A DNA stretch of 64,000 bases, taken from Rhynchonema sp. JSB1_4 (Eukaryota; Nematoda; Chromadorea; Monhysterida; Xyalidae). Position numbers and translations under genes: made by a program. Position 1 is the first letter of the stretch; every line of letters starts with the position of its first letter. Location: contig JASAMV010001944.1 in NCBI GenBank assembly GCA_030248065.1, positions 62,001-126,000 of the forward strand, read 5' to 3'. The notes beneath the pieces are model-generated. The model did not search any database. It saw nothing but the letters and a program-made list of their open reading frames with translations, and was not told the DNA's origin. Below, in pieces: positions 53,602 to 64,000 of this stretch.

Positions 53602-54096
53602 TGTATGACGTATGCACAGGGCGACCCGACAAGTATACATAGGGAAACTCCGTTGTGTGGCTAGATCTCGGCCCGCGGACACACTTTTAGCACGGCGTTA
53701 GAAAACATAGGTGACTTAATTTCTTGTTAAAAATGATGTGATCAAGTGCATTGACGAATGACCTGAGCAAAGTTTATCTATGCACAACCACATGCGTTGC
53801 GGTACTGTAATTACATTTTTTGACTTGTAATCATAACGCTATTCTTATATCTGTCTAATTCATCAATTGTGAAGTGAAAGACGGACGATTAAAATTTGGA
53901 TTAGTCTATTTTAATCCTCGTGAACACCACAACAAACACAGAAGCGTTTATTATTTGTTTACCGTAGCACAATACAAGTTTTCAATACAATAAAACACAA
54001 ACAAGATCAGAACTCAGAAGAAACATGCGGGCAGGTTGATCTGTCTGTTGACTAGAATCTTCAAGGAAAAGTCATTCCATAGAAACGCGATAAAAA
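53602..54096. other. No gene recognised
   Basis: About 500 bp of AT-rich sequence between the nested MITE and the small gene on the minus strand. Presumably 3' UTR and spacer for that gene. Nothing else seen. Confidence 0.35.
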
Positions 54097-54398
54097 CTAC
54101 GGCACACTGAACTTGGGGCAGCTGATGTTTCGTATTCTTATCATTGCGCGACATCCACCGGCATTTCCTTGCAGCGCAATGTTGCCGTCAGGCTGGGTTT
54201 TCCGAATGTCTGATGGCAAAACTGAGCAAATTCTTGATGACAGTCAAGTTTACACAATCAACACAAGATCAACACCCAACTTGACAAATTAACGGTCGCA
54301 CAGTGCATACCGTAGGTTTCGATGGTCAGCAACAGAACCAACGTCAGCGCTGAACTGAAGCCGCAACTGATAGTCATTTTGCCGTTTGCGCTGGCCAT
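54097..54398 (-). CDS. Candidate small secreted protein (about 70 residues)
   Basis: Two minus-strand exons, 54311-54398 and 54097-54221, join in phase. The first starts at an ATG preceded by AACA and encodes a signal peptide (SSALTLVLLLTIETY). The second encodes RKTQPDGNIALQGNAGG and then RAMIRIRNISCPKFSVP to a stop. Two cysteines remain after the signal. No family recognised. A competing reading joins the first exon, from 54366, to the receptor exon at 54405-54588 as a sixth membrane helix; I prefer the separate gene because no seventh helix follows. Confidence 0.45.
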
Positions 54399-54404
54399 TG
54401 TTAC

Positions 54405-55477
54405 CGAAGAATCGAGCGATGACGAAACAGCACAACAGCAAATACGACCATGATCACAGACACGAGTCCACCGAAAAGCAAGAAATTGAAATGAATCTCA
54501 AGATAACCACAGCAAGCATGCAGCATGCGGTTAATGTGCATATTCGCTTGCAACAGGCAAGTATCGCGGACCAATATTGCACCAAATGCTAGGAATGACA
54601 ACAAACCGAATGCCCCCAACCAATGGTGTGGCTGGGGGGGGGGTGGGGGGGGTCCCCCCAAGGTACAGTAGGTAGGTTGCCGCCCCTCGCCTGGTACAGT
54701 AGGTAGGTTGCCGCCCCACCTAACTTTTCACCCAAAACATTCATTTTTGGCTTAAAATTGCATAAAATTAGCATATTTGTCTGCAAATAGGCGAAAAATC
54801 GCGCGCTGCGCGCGAAATTAGTGTTTTAGGCCACATTTTCTTCAGTATTTAGACATAAAAAATTTCGGTTTCCAGATGACCCCCCCCCCCCCAAGTGGTA
54901 CGACCCCCCCCTAGCTCGGCTGGTACAGTAGGTAGGTTGCCGCCCCGCATTTTGGGTGGTACAGTAGGTTGCAGCCCAGCCTGGGTAGCTACACCACTGC
55001 CCCCAACTAAACCCAACGAGCAAACAATGAAAATGATCATACTCCCTACGACTGTATTCAGGCCGCGATTGATGTACCACGAACGAAGCGTCACAACCAA
55101 AAGACGATCGAAGATGATTACCGCCATCATTGTGCCCATGTTAACCTGTGAAAGTTTTCTGCATTTTTCATCTTTCTTGTTCCAAATAGAAACTGCAGCG
55201 CGACCCACCTGGAAAAGAAACCAAATCAAGTTCGAAGGAATCGATTGCACGAAGAAACAGGTGAATTGACCATGAAACGCATCATCGACATCAAATTCTG
55301 TCAGCAGTATCTCCCTGGTCAATGCTGAAACATTTACTAGCAACTTTTTGCGTGAATTACCTGAAACCATCAGACAACTGCGATCAAATATGCCAGTCCA
55401 TTTATGCAATCAACAAATGCGAGTCCACCAATCAGAACAAACTCATTTCGGATTCGGATACTTGGATGAGTGCCTGA
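54405..55477 (-). pseudogene. Partial 7TM chemoreceptor-like gene (srsx-like), broken
   Basis: Minus-strand exons: 55209-55477, 55013-55145, 54405-54588. The first gives helix 2 (RNEFVLIGGLAFVDCINGLA) and the start of helix 3 (TCFFVQSIPSNLIWFLFQ). The second gives the end of helix 3 with the DR motif (MGTMMAVIIFDRLLVV) and helix 4. The third gives the second extracellular loop (VRDTCLLQANMH) and helix 5 (LLFGGLVSVIMVVFAVVLF). This order and the IIFDRL motif fit rhodopsin-like receptors of the nematode srsx type; ligand unknown. Helix 1, 6 and 7 exons were not found. The helix-2 exon needs a one-base change near 55370 to run on into the following frame. So it is a fragment or decayed gene, or the sequence has an error there. 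Confidence 0.55.
54621..54999. mobile_element. hAT-like short element, TAGGTTGCCGCCCC family, in a tiny intron
   Basis: Left end CAATGGTGTGGCT and right end the complement of CAGTGGTGTAGCTACCC. The exact 8-bp duplication CCCCCAAC flanks it (54613-54620 and 55000-55007). GGTACAGTAGGTAGGTTGC occurs about four times, and the centre holds CGCGCGCTGCGCGCG. It sits inside the receptor intron 54589-55012, which would be only 37 bp without it. Confidence 0.87.
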
Positions 55478-55755
55478 CTAGAAAACTGCATCTCTTGATG
55501 GCAAAGCACAAATCATAGGACCCACCCGATGAGATTTCAAGATCCGGATAGGGATTAGCAAAATTTCGCGATCAGAATCGGGATCGGGACCTGAGCAAAG
55601 AGTTTTCCACACTTTTCAACGAAAAACTTTGCGACCATTTCTTGCATTTGCAACGAAAAACTTGCTTGGAAAACTTTGGTAGTATAGCTTAATCATTTCT
55701 GCATCATTTGCATCACTACTTGCGTTAGACGCAGGGTGGGGTTCCGTGCTTTTAT

Positions 55756-56153
55756 GGCCCAGCGTGCATTAGGGCCCAGCGTGCATTAGGGCCCACGCTA
55801 CATTAGGGCCCGTGTGCATTAGGGCCCGCGTGCATTAGGGCCCACGTGCATTAGGGCCCACGTGCATTAGGGCCCACGTGCATTAGGGCCCACGTGCATT
55901 AGGGCCCATGTTTCATTAGGGCCCATGTTGCATCAGGGCCCAGCGCTCATTAGGGCCCAGCGTGCATTAGGGCCCAGCGTGCATTAGGGCCCACGGGCAT
56001 TAGGGCCCACGTGCATTAGGGCCCACCGTGCATTAGGGCCCAGCGTGCATTAGGGCCCAGCGTGCATTAGGGCCCACCGTGCATTAGGGCCCACCGTGCA
56101 TTAGGGCCCAGCGTGAATTAGGGCCCACCGTGCATTAGGGCCCACCGTCCATT
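55756..56153. repeat. Tandem array, left arm of the foldback element
   Basis: More than 20 units of 16-18 bp, consensus CGTGCATTAGGGCCCAC with CAGCG/CACG/CACCG variants at the join. Each unit contains the palindrome GGGCCC. The arm pairs with 57420-57813 in inverted order, and the order of unit variants is largely mirrored. Confidence 0.9.
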
Positions 56154-57419
56154 AGTCCTTTACACGTGCAAAGTAGTGTGAAACATCACTTACGGGACGG
56201 GACGCTTCAGAGCGACTGACAGATAACGGGTTCGACAGTGTGGGCCGCGTTTATGTCCTGCACATTTATGATGACTGACAGCCTTATTAGGGCATTAGGG
56301 CATCATGACTTGACACTTTGCAACATGGTGGTTCTTTGCCGCTATCAAAACAGCAGATCAATTCGACAAATCATGTACAGTAGGTTCGTTACGAATTGAG
56401 CGGTTGGTGCCAGGAGGTTGTGATGTCGTGCAGAAATGTCAGTCCTCTCACAAACCAACAGCCGCAGTGTGCCTGAAGGGCTGTGCAAGAAGAAGGGCGG
56501 TGGCTAAAAAGTACATACATATAATAGTATAGCTACTGCAGGTACATATTTATCCGTATGAATGCCGTTCTCCAAATCACATTGCAACGAATAAGTTGCT
56601 CATGTCCGAACCGAGCTCAGTATTGAAACTGCTGTGTGCTTGACGTACCCACTGATCTTACAACCGAAACAGCAACCGTACTGAACGTGCACAACCGTAT
56701 GTATTTTGTGAATTATCATCGCACTGTCAATAACAAGCAAAATACGATGGGCACTGAATTATATACGAGAAACTGATATTCTGAAAAGTTCTGCCTAACG
56801 TCCCACCGTGCTGGTAGTAGCTACCGTTTGTCCAGTCCTTATGATCTTGGAAAATCAAACATAAACCACGTTAGACATTTATTATCAGTGTAATATTGAT
56901 GACAGGACGATATAGCAACATACACAAACGCACAAACAAATTCAAAGCGCTTTGGTATCAGATCTATACTTCATAACAGGACAGATTAAGACACATAAGT
57001 TCGAGAATAGATAGAGCACAAACTGAGAATAGAAAGAGCACAGAAGTGAGACTGCGTGGAACAAACAATTATCAACAAAAGCAAAAATGTGCACGACGCC
57101 CACGCAAGTCTGAAACGGCCGAGCGCCCGCCGTGGTTCGTAACTTCGTAATGTAAACTGTGATACATAAACCAAACGTTTGCACAGGAAAGTAAGCGAAA
57201 GTCTAATCAACAACGTACGGAATGTGACGAGTTATGGCATGTAAAAACAGAAAAGTAACAGCATGTACCAACAATCAGCAACGCTTATTTCTGTCACTCA
57301 GATTTATTGAGAGTGACATTTAAAATAACACTGTCGAACCCGTTATCTGTCAGTCGCTCTGAAGCGTCCCGTCCCGTAAGTGATGTTTCACACTACTTTG
57401 CTCGTGTAAAGGACTAATG

Positions 57420-57813
57420 GACCGTGGGCCCTAATGCACGGGGGCCCTAATTCATGCTGGGCCCTAATGCACGGTGGCCCTAATGCACGGTGGGCCCTAA
57501 TGCACGGTGGGCCCTAATGCACGCTGGGCCCTAATGCACGGTGGGCCCTAATGCACGTGGGCCCTAATGCCCGTGGGCCCTAATGCACGCTGGGCCCTAA
57601 TGCACGCTGGGCCCTAATGAGCGCTGGGCCCTGATGCAACATGGGCCCTAATGAAACATGGGCCCTAATGCACGCGGGCCCTAATGCACGTGGGCCCTAA
57701 TGTACGTGGGCCCTAATGCACGTGGGCCCTAATGCACGCGGGCCCTAATGCACGCGGGCCCTAATGTAGCGTGGGCCCTAATGCACGCTGGGCCCTAATG
57801 CACGCTGGGCCCT
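57420..57813. repeat. Tandem array, right arm of the foldback element
   Basis: Inverted counterpart of 55756-56153: units of GTGGGCCCTAATGCACG and variants. The near-mirror order of variants, including the atypical units with CATGTTTCATTAGG / CCTAATGAAACATG, shows that the two arms are copies of each other. Confidence 0.9.
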
Positions 57814-57884
57814 AAAAGCACGGAACCCAGGGTGGTAGTAGTAGTAGTAGTAGTGCTTTATTTAGTTTCAGTCACGAAAAGGGT

Positions 57885-58132
57885 AAAGGTGGAGTTATAC
57901 TTGTCCATTTTGGGCTTGTAGACAATGAGGACAAATTTTTGCTGTTATTATATTTTGTGATAGAGTTGGAACACTAATTTCGACCAGCATAAAAGTTGTT
58001 CATTTGGTGCAGGGGAACAACTTTTACGCTGGTCGAAATTAGTGCCTCAACTCTATAACAAAATATTGTTCAAACAAAAATTTGTCCTCATTGTCTACAA
58101 GCCCAAAATGGACAAGTATAACTCCAGCTTAA
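57885..58132. mobile_element. Hairpin MITE, about 250 bp
   Basis: The two halves are inverted copies: GGAGTTATACTTGTCCATTT on the left and its complement on the right, with a short spacer near 58005. It starts 50 bp beyond the foldback transposon, after a (GTA)n run. The exact ends and a target duplication are not clear. No coding capacity. Confidence 0.75.
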
Positions 58133-59243
58133 GGGTGGTATTCAGGTTCGTAATCACTGTTTCCGAATTAAACGTCTGAGTGTTTTCGAGAACTACTGGC
58201 TCAGTGGCTGTTTGCCGGCATCAACAATTTAACAAGTGTATAGCCATCCCTCCAAGAAGAAATGGCATAACAGACTAAAAGATTAGAATTCGGGACCAGA
58301 ATCGGGACTATTTTGAAATTTCCGGAATAGGGACTCAAAAACCCTTCGGGATCCGGATACCGGACGCACCTCATTCACAATGTATTGTTGGTACGCGTAT
58401 GATAGCAACAGTAATCCCATGTATCCAGGGTCTCTTCAAAGGATGGCTTTTCAACAAGTTATCATTTTGTCCGCCCACATCTTTCCGTCTGACTGAGTTG
58501 ATGAACAACCTACATTTAGCTTATAAATTAGGACACTGGTATGGGCTGAAGTAATGTGGATGAATATTCCCAGGCTTATCACACAGATCGACAAATTGAA
58601 TGTAATGCATCACATATACATGTATACATTACGACGACGTCAACGCAACCCTCAAGAGGCCGATAGATGTCCGCAAATTGGCGCAGCTCAATTTGCGACC
58701 AAAGATGAAACACAAAACCGGCGATGCATATAAAATCGCGATGTCGATGGGTTACGGTAAGTAGGAGCGAGGCGTGAGTGCAAAACGCACACACACACGT
58801 TTTGTTTCAACACAGCTCGAGGCGCGTGCCGTTTGTATAAACATCGCCAATCACAATTCAGTTTCAACGCCGAGTTCACATAAAAACCAATTTTGAAATA
58901 TCGAGGGACCAAACTGGCTTGCTCTTGAACATTGGTGAGCCATGCAACAAATGCATTGAATAATAATAATTTAGCATGATCTGTCCTCAAATCCGCAGAT
59001 ACTTCAAGATGATATGCTTTGCCGGCCGGCCGCGAGCAACAACGTGTCAGCCAAGCGATGCGACAAGTAATTTTGTTATTGTCTCTGAGCGCATGTTTGC
59101 CGGCGCTAATTGGCGCGCAACTTGTGACCAACGACGAATATTACATAGCACAGCAACTCACAAATCTAATCAACTTGCGGTGCATCCAAGTGGCATAATG
59201 ATCAACATACATCCAATTCTTTTGGAGAAACTCAACCCCCATC

Positions 59244-59317
59244 TAAAGCGCATTATGCGTGCACTGGCTACGGAAGTCACGTGACCGCTATAGCCAGTGC
59301 ACGCATCATGCGCTTTA
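59244..59317. repeat. Short hairpin repeat
   Basis: TAAAGCGCATTATGCGTGCA and the complement of TAAAGCGCATGATGCGTGCA face each other around GTCACGTGAC. The 74-bp unit is a near-perfect palindrome. It could be a very small MITE or a structured site; no target duplication was seen. Confidence 0.65.
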
Positions 59318-59393
59318 CGGATCAGGCAACGCGTTTGAAAAGTTTCTCTCAAAAGAATTGTCGGAGTATACATACATGTACATAGGTACTTAC

Positions 59394-59559
59394 ATGATGC
59401 ACTAGCCAGCGCGACGACATGGCCGGGTAATTGCACCATGCCTCGATAGGTCCGGGTCCGCAATTGATGTTCGGGGTCTAAATCATGAAGAAGCGTGCAG
59501 AATGCTATTGCCAATTCGGGCTCGGGATGCATCTTCATTAACGCTTCCCAATTTGCCGT
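59394..59559 (-). CDS. Weak candidate coding exon
   Basis: Minus-strand open frame with an acceptor-like CTATATCC/GGATATAG side and a good donor (GTAAGT) at its end. It reads WEALMKMHPEPELAIAFCTL, then LHDLDPEHQLRTRTYRG and VQLPGHVVALASAS. The composition looks protein-like, but I could not join it to another exon or name a family. Confidence 0.22.
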
Positions 59560-62500
59560 CTATATCCATTGTATCAGAGATCATGCATATCACATCATTC
59601 GCTCACCAGTTTTGCACAAACACAAGCTCATTCGCCCAACTGGCTCTGAGGCGCGTGGCGCATCGAGTTTATTGTGAATTTGAAGTGACTCTGAAAAACG
59701 GTGCCACTGGTGCGCACGACTAGGAGCTGCTGACTGACTTTTGGCCATACGAAACAACACACAGCCGCCGCTGGTTGAACTCGGATCAAATCGACCGAAC
59801 CGATCAAGCCGATAGCCTCCAACGAGCAGGTATGTGTTAATTACTGTCACTTGGCTACACATTTTATCCGATTTGTTTTCATTTTCTTTCTGCTTGATTG
59901 CCGCATGGTGTGCGCTTGGCTCTTTACTCCTTTCACCAAAGTGCTGCAGTTCACTTGATCGACTGTGCGTGCATCGACCTGTAGGCGTGTGCAAACAAAG
60001 TACGAAAAACTGCTACGTCAAAATTGTGATCCGGCTGTGAAGTTCATCATCAAGCGCACGCATAAATGTGCTATTGGCAGAGGCTTTAAAATTACTTAGA
60101 CAATGGTATCTGTTAGATTATGCCCCTGGTCGCAATGGGCGACTATTGGATTACGGTATTGGTAGTCGTGCCAAAAGGTGTATCTTGGTGCAACGTTGAG
60201 CTCTGGAATAGCTTTACAGTAGCTCTGAATCGAAGGACGAATTTCAGTACAGTATTCAGCTCATTTCAATGATAACTGTGCTGGTGGCCTTTGCGTAAAA
60301 CGCAGGCGCGAAGCTGTTGAAATTGTGTTATCTCCAGACAGAGTTTTATTGTGTTTAACATGGGCAGTCCGGCACGCACATACCTGATACCGTACATATG
60401 GGCAATCCATCCGCTCATGGCACTTTTATACACACAACGCACGCAGCAGCACACCCCATTTTCTAAACAAAATATACACTTTGAGCGAGTGTCATACTTT
60501 GATGGCCACTTTATAATTTACTCGGTTTTCATTAGTTGCTTGACATAACACTTTTCTGCACTGTTGCAAAACTTGGGGATGTTTCAACAGATAAGTGCAG
60601 AGAATAGATGCATTCATTGACGGCAGTAATGCAGCATGCAGCCAGTGTGTGTTGAGTGCCATGAGCTGGCGGATTGCCTATACCTGATATCACTCTAATC
60701 GTGTGTGCTAGAACCTTATCTTTTTTCCTGCGTCTGTTTACTAGAGCCCTGCAACAAGTCAGCAACATATTCTGATAACAAAATCAACTCATGGATTGCT
60801 TGGTATCTATGTACGTTTTTTGCAGGAAGCAGGTAACAACCAGTCTCGTAAACCGACTCTACCCCGGTAAATTCAAATCTGTTCCGTTCCCAGCCATAAA
60901 AACGGTGATTAAAATCACAAAAAGGAACGAACGACCATGCAATTTAAAGAAAATAATTTGTACAGCGGTACCACCCGCTGTTGTGAGCGTCGTGCGTGTG
61001 ATTTGTGGTTTGACGTTTCAAATGTGTCAAAATTTGCCATTACATTCACGGTCATAACTTCCACATGGAGGGACTCTTGAATGCGCTTAGATGATATTCG
61101 GTTTCGGTGGTCTTCATCCGTAAGCGCAACTGTGCATAACTAATGCCCCTCTCAAATGCTCCACAAAGCAAAAGTGGTGAGTCTGCCCAGGAACGGCTCT
61201 TTAGTTGCTAAAGATATCGAAAGATTATGCAAATTTACGGTATCGTTAGCGTAGTGATTGCACATGCGTATATGCAATGTGCCGTGCATAATCCGGCAAT
61301 CAATCAACACTTCACCGTTCACACGTGGTGGTGTGATCGGTCCAGCAGAGTGACGCTGTGCAGTCCGTCATTTTGAATCAGAGTTGAACACATGGCTGAG
61401 AACCGCATGGTGGAACACAACGTTTGGGCCTCTTGACTTGAGCCTTAAACAGATGATCAGAAGAGCCGGAGTCTGAAGAATTTTGCACGTTACGTGATAT
61501 CGAGCACAGAAAAATGATACCATAAGTTAGAATTCCGCATTCCGGACCACCGTACCCTCTAGTCTCAGCCTGTTTAGAGTGACTGCTCCATTTATGTGCC
61601 TGGTAGGCAGAATGCGTCAACCTCTCAAATAACGCACAATAGCATGGGGTGCGTGTGGCATCCCCCATTATTATATCCTATAATAATAACACTCATCATC
61701 AAGTCAGACCGATAACATCGAACATGATTCCATGGGGTGGTTGTGAATGACAGCAGTCCAGCAGTGTGTATCACAAATGCGTGAGTACCTGTGATTGCTG
61801 AACACACTGCATGCTGTTTTTAAACAGAGAAATGCACCCAAAAATTGTCCACACTTTTCATATTGCACTTAGTCCCTGCCTACCTCACCCAAAGGCCGGC
61901 TGGCTCTTTCATATTCCATGGATATTTGGAGGAAAATTGGCTTTCGGGCGGCATTCAGCGTGTGTTTTTGAAGGGCAATCAATCGCATCTATGAACGTTG
62001 TAGGACGGAAAACGTGGCGTCTCACTGAAGTGTTACTAACGCCACTGGATATTTATGTCCCATTTCAAAGCCAAGTTTTGCAAGGTGTGGGGAGGACCTA
62101 CCGCACGCATCGGCATGCGTGATCCTGGATCATGGGTCCCATATGTATAAGAGCGAGAACATTCCAAAAATACACAATAAGCGGAAAACATGTCGAGTAC
62201 ACTCAACACCCTATCACTGAAAAATACATGCGCACACATTCACTTTCCATAATGGAACAACATCCCCAATACACAATTATGATTGACTTTCACTCGCGCA
62301 CAGTGAACCAGTCAATCGATCAATAGTGCACCTGAACTACCGTACCTTCCGCCTCACTGCGCGTTCATACGGTATTATGCCGCTGAAATGCACATCAACG
62401 CACCCATACGTGCGCAACAACTGTAGATAATTTTGTAATTTGAGCACTCCATAGAGATCTCTGGCGGTTTTGTAGAATTACTAACGGATGATTTGGATAA

Positions 62501-64000
62501 CTGATTGAAAATATTGCACATCTTCGTGGTCGAGTGTTAATTGCATACACACTGAAGAGAGAAAACATATGAATCTTCAGCGCCGCAGCATATGCTGACA
62601 GATCCTCTCCTCCTCTTTAGGAAGTGACAGCAAAGCCCACTCCAAGCTCCAAGTCTCGCAACAGAACTGCCATAATGACACAATGCGCGAATCCTTATCT
62701 CGTTATCCCTGTCGTCTACATTCTCAGCGCGCCATCGTGTACCGCAATCAATTAGATCAATCGATTACGTAGTTACTAAGTACTCACAATCGTGACCATA
62801 ATGGTCACTGTAGCAATGGTGTGTACCCAACATCTATACAGTGGATCAGGATGATCGCGCTGTATTTCGCCGATATCGAATCCACAAGTGTACATGTAAT
62901 GCATGCGTGGCATATGTCGTATTGTGACGCACACCCCCGCCTCCCTGTCACTTCGCGTGTCGAATGATTGAGTTTGATTTAGCGGAAAAATTTCGCTCTC
63001 GACACTGTACACACATCGTCGTCATGTACAGTACAAAACTTGCAGCACATTGCGGTAATACGCCGCGTCGCCAATCACAAATGTGCATTTAGGCACTACT
63101 GAGGCTCAAAATATCGGTTATCAGACCTGGCCGTGTGCCCTGGTGTTCACATTCCGATGAGCCCGCTTTGGCGCTTCAGTGCGCTGAATATCATCAGTGT
63201 CGCCCCACATCTGACCGTGGTCTTGTACATAGCGTTGAACTCATCGTAATTTGACGAAAGTCCCAAACAGTACACGAATTAAGGCAGTGCCCAACTGAGC
63301 ACGCAATTGCTCGTGTCTGATCGTGTAATATGTGCGCCATTACCACTGTACACCGTCAGTCATCAATCAACCATCAATGTGGTGGAAGCGTAAAAATGGA
63401 AAATAATTCAATTATTACCAACACTAGTAGCTCACGATGACGCTAATGTTGATTTGAAGAAAGTTGAACTTGCATATTTATTCACACAGCACTGCAGCGC
63501 CGCTATATAGTAGCAACACCATAAATTACGGATAGAAATTTGTTGTACTTTTATGACTGCATTCCTTTAGGTTTCGGGTTATTGTTGATGATATTATTTG
63601 ATCATCATTCTTGTTGGTGTTGCTCCCCCTCTAAACGACACATTTGTAAAAACTGAAAACTGTACAGGGCCAATCCTGTACATGTACACATGTACCAGTT
63701 TAGAAAGGAACACACGAAAAAGAAAAGACATGGATGACACACGAGGGACACATACAGACCTCGGTATGTACATATATACGTATTGTACAATGCACTAGGT
63801 GGAGCTCGTCAGTATGTTGGTGGATTTTGCTGTTATTTTGCTGTATTTGTGAAAAAAACTGAAATCACTCCTCGTCATACAACCAGCCGTTTATGCATTC
63901 AAAACGACATGCATGTTTTGAGGCAATGAACGCGATTTTACCGTTGTCGATAGCGAATATTCCCAGGACCATTAAGCTTTGTGTCAATTTGATAGTTAAA

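Larger units (their letters stand above)
55740..57827. mobile_element. Foldback DNA transposon with tandem-array inverted ends
   Basis: The ends GGTTCCGTGCTTTT and its complement are flanked by the exact 8-bp duplication CAGGGTGG (55732-55739 and 57828-57835). Each inverted arm is about 500 bp: a tandem array of roughly 17-bp CGTGCATTAGGGCCCAC units, then a unique inner part ending in AACGGGTTCGACAGTGT. The centre (about 56243-57327) has no recognisable transposase, so the element is probably nonautonomous. An 8-bp duplication is typical of hAT elements, and long repeat-built ends are typical of foldback transposons. The only frames in the centre (for example 56942-57184 minus) lack domains. 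Confidence 0.87.
58133..64000. other. No gene recognised with confidence
   Basis: Nearly 6 kb with scattered open frames on both strands and one weak exon candidate (59394-59559). No conserved protein family was seen. A small hairpin repeat is at 59244-59317. The region may be spacer or the introns of a gene that runs out of the window. Confidence 0.35.

Noticed and set aside
53353..53682. Polyglycine-containing open frame on the minus strand
   Set aside because: It is produced by the C-run in the degraded nested MITE.
55756..57813. CRISPR-like array of short repeats
   Set aside because: The units are directly abutting without unique spacers, lie in a eukaryotic genome, and form the inverted arms of a transposon.
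59590..59994. 134-codon minus-strand open frame
   Set aside because: Composition is random-like (His/Ser/Arg-rich), and overlapping frames on the other strand are equally open.

Overview
This is nuclear DNA from an invertebrate animal. Genes are split into many small exons by introns of about 40-400 bp with GT...AG borders. There are no operons, ribosome binding sites or bacterial gene packing. A cytoplasmic intermediate filament with a lamin-type coil 1B and a lamin tail domain is a protostome trait. Broken pieces of a receptor that look like the nematode srsx chemoreceptors make a nematode or related ecdysozoan my best guess, but the phylum is not proven.

Layout, left to right. 0-4.5 kb: no gene recognised; a 1.1-kb near-perfect palindromic transposon flanked by TTAA. 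4.5-10.4 kb (+): PDXDC1-type decarboxylase-like protein, about 18 exons. 11.5-11.8 kb: a TAA-flanked MITE. 12.2-13.7 kb (-): ribosomal protein eL18, complete. 13.8-16.2 kb: a nest of short DNA transposons inside one another. 16.7-22.3 kb (+): translation release factor eRF1, complete, with four short hAT-like insertions in its introns. 22.3-25.6 kb: no gene recognised. 25.6-36.3 kb (+): cytoplasmic intermediate filament, complete, with a 6-kb intron and a possible alternative first exon. 37.6-39.2 kb (+): secreted Cys/His-rich protein of unknown function. 41.7-43.1 kb (+): secreted von Willebrand A-domain protein. 43.6-51.8 kb (-): large REJ-domain membrane protein(s), converging on the VWA gene. 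52.5-55.5 kb: two small secreted-peptide candidates and pieces of a 7TM receptor. 55.7-57.8 kb: a foldback transposon whose inverted ends are tandem repeat arrays. 58-64 kb: hairpin repeats and no gene recognised with confidence.

The genes do not form a pathway. Two are translation genes (eL18 and eRF1), arranged head to head across the transposon nest. Two are a filament protein and a PLP-fold pseudoenzyme candidate. The rest are secreted or membrane proteins. The most unusual content is the mobile DNA: at least seven short hAT-like elements that share CAGTG-type ends and, in most cases, target duplications of about 8 bp, yet each carries its own short reiterated motif inside both ends. Other families carry TA, TWA or TTAA target signatures. 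A 10-base word, TGATGTTTCA, occurs 14 times where well under one is expected. Some G/C homopolymer tracts inside repeats look like consensus errors. Single-base frame breaks in the REJ and receptor genes are either such errors or decay.
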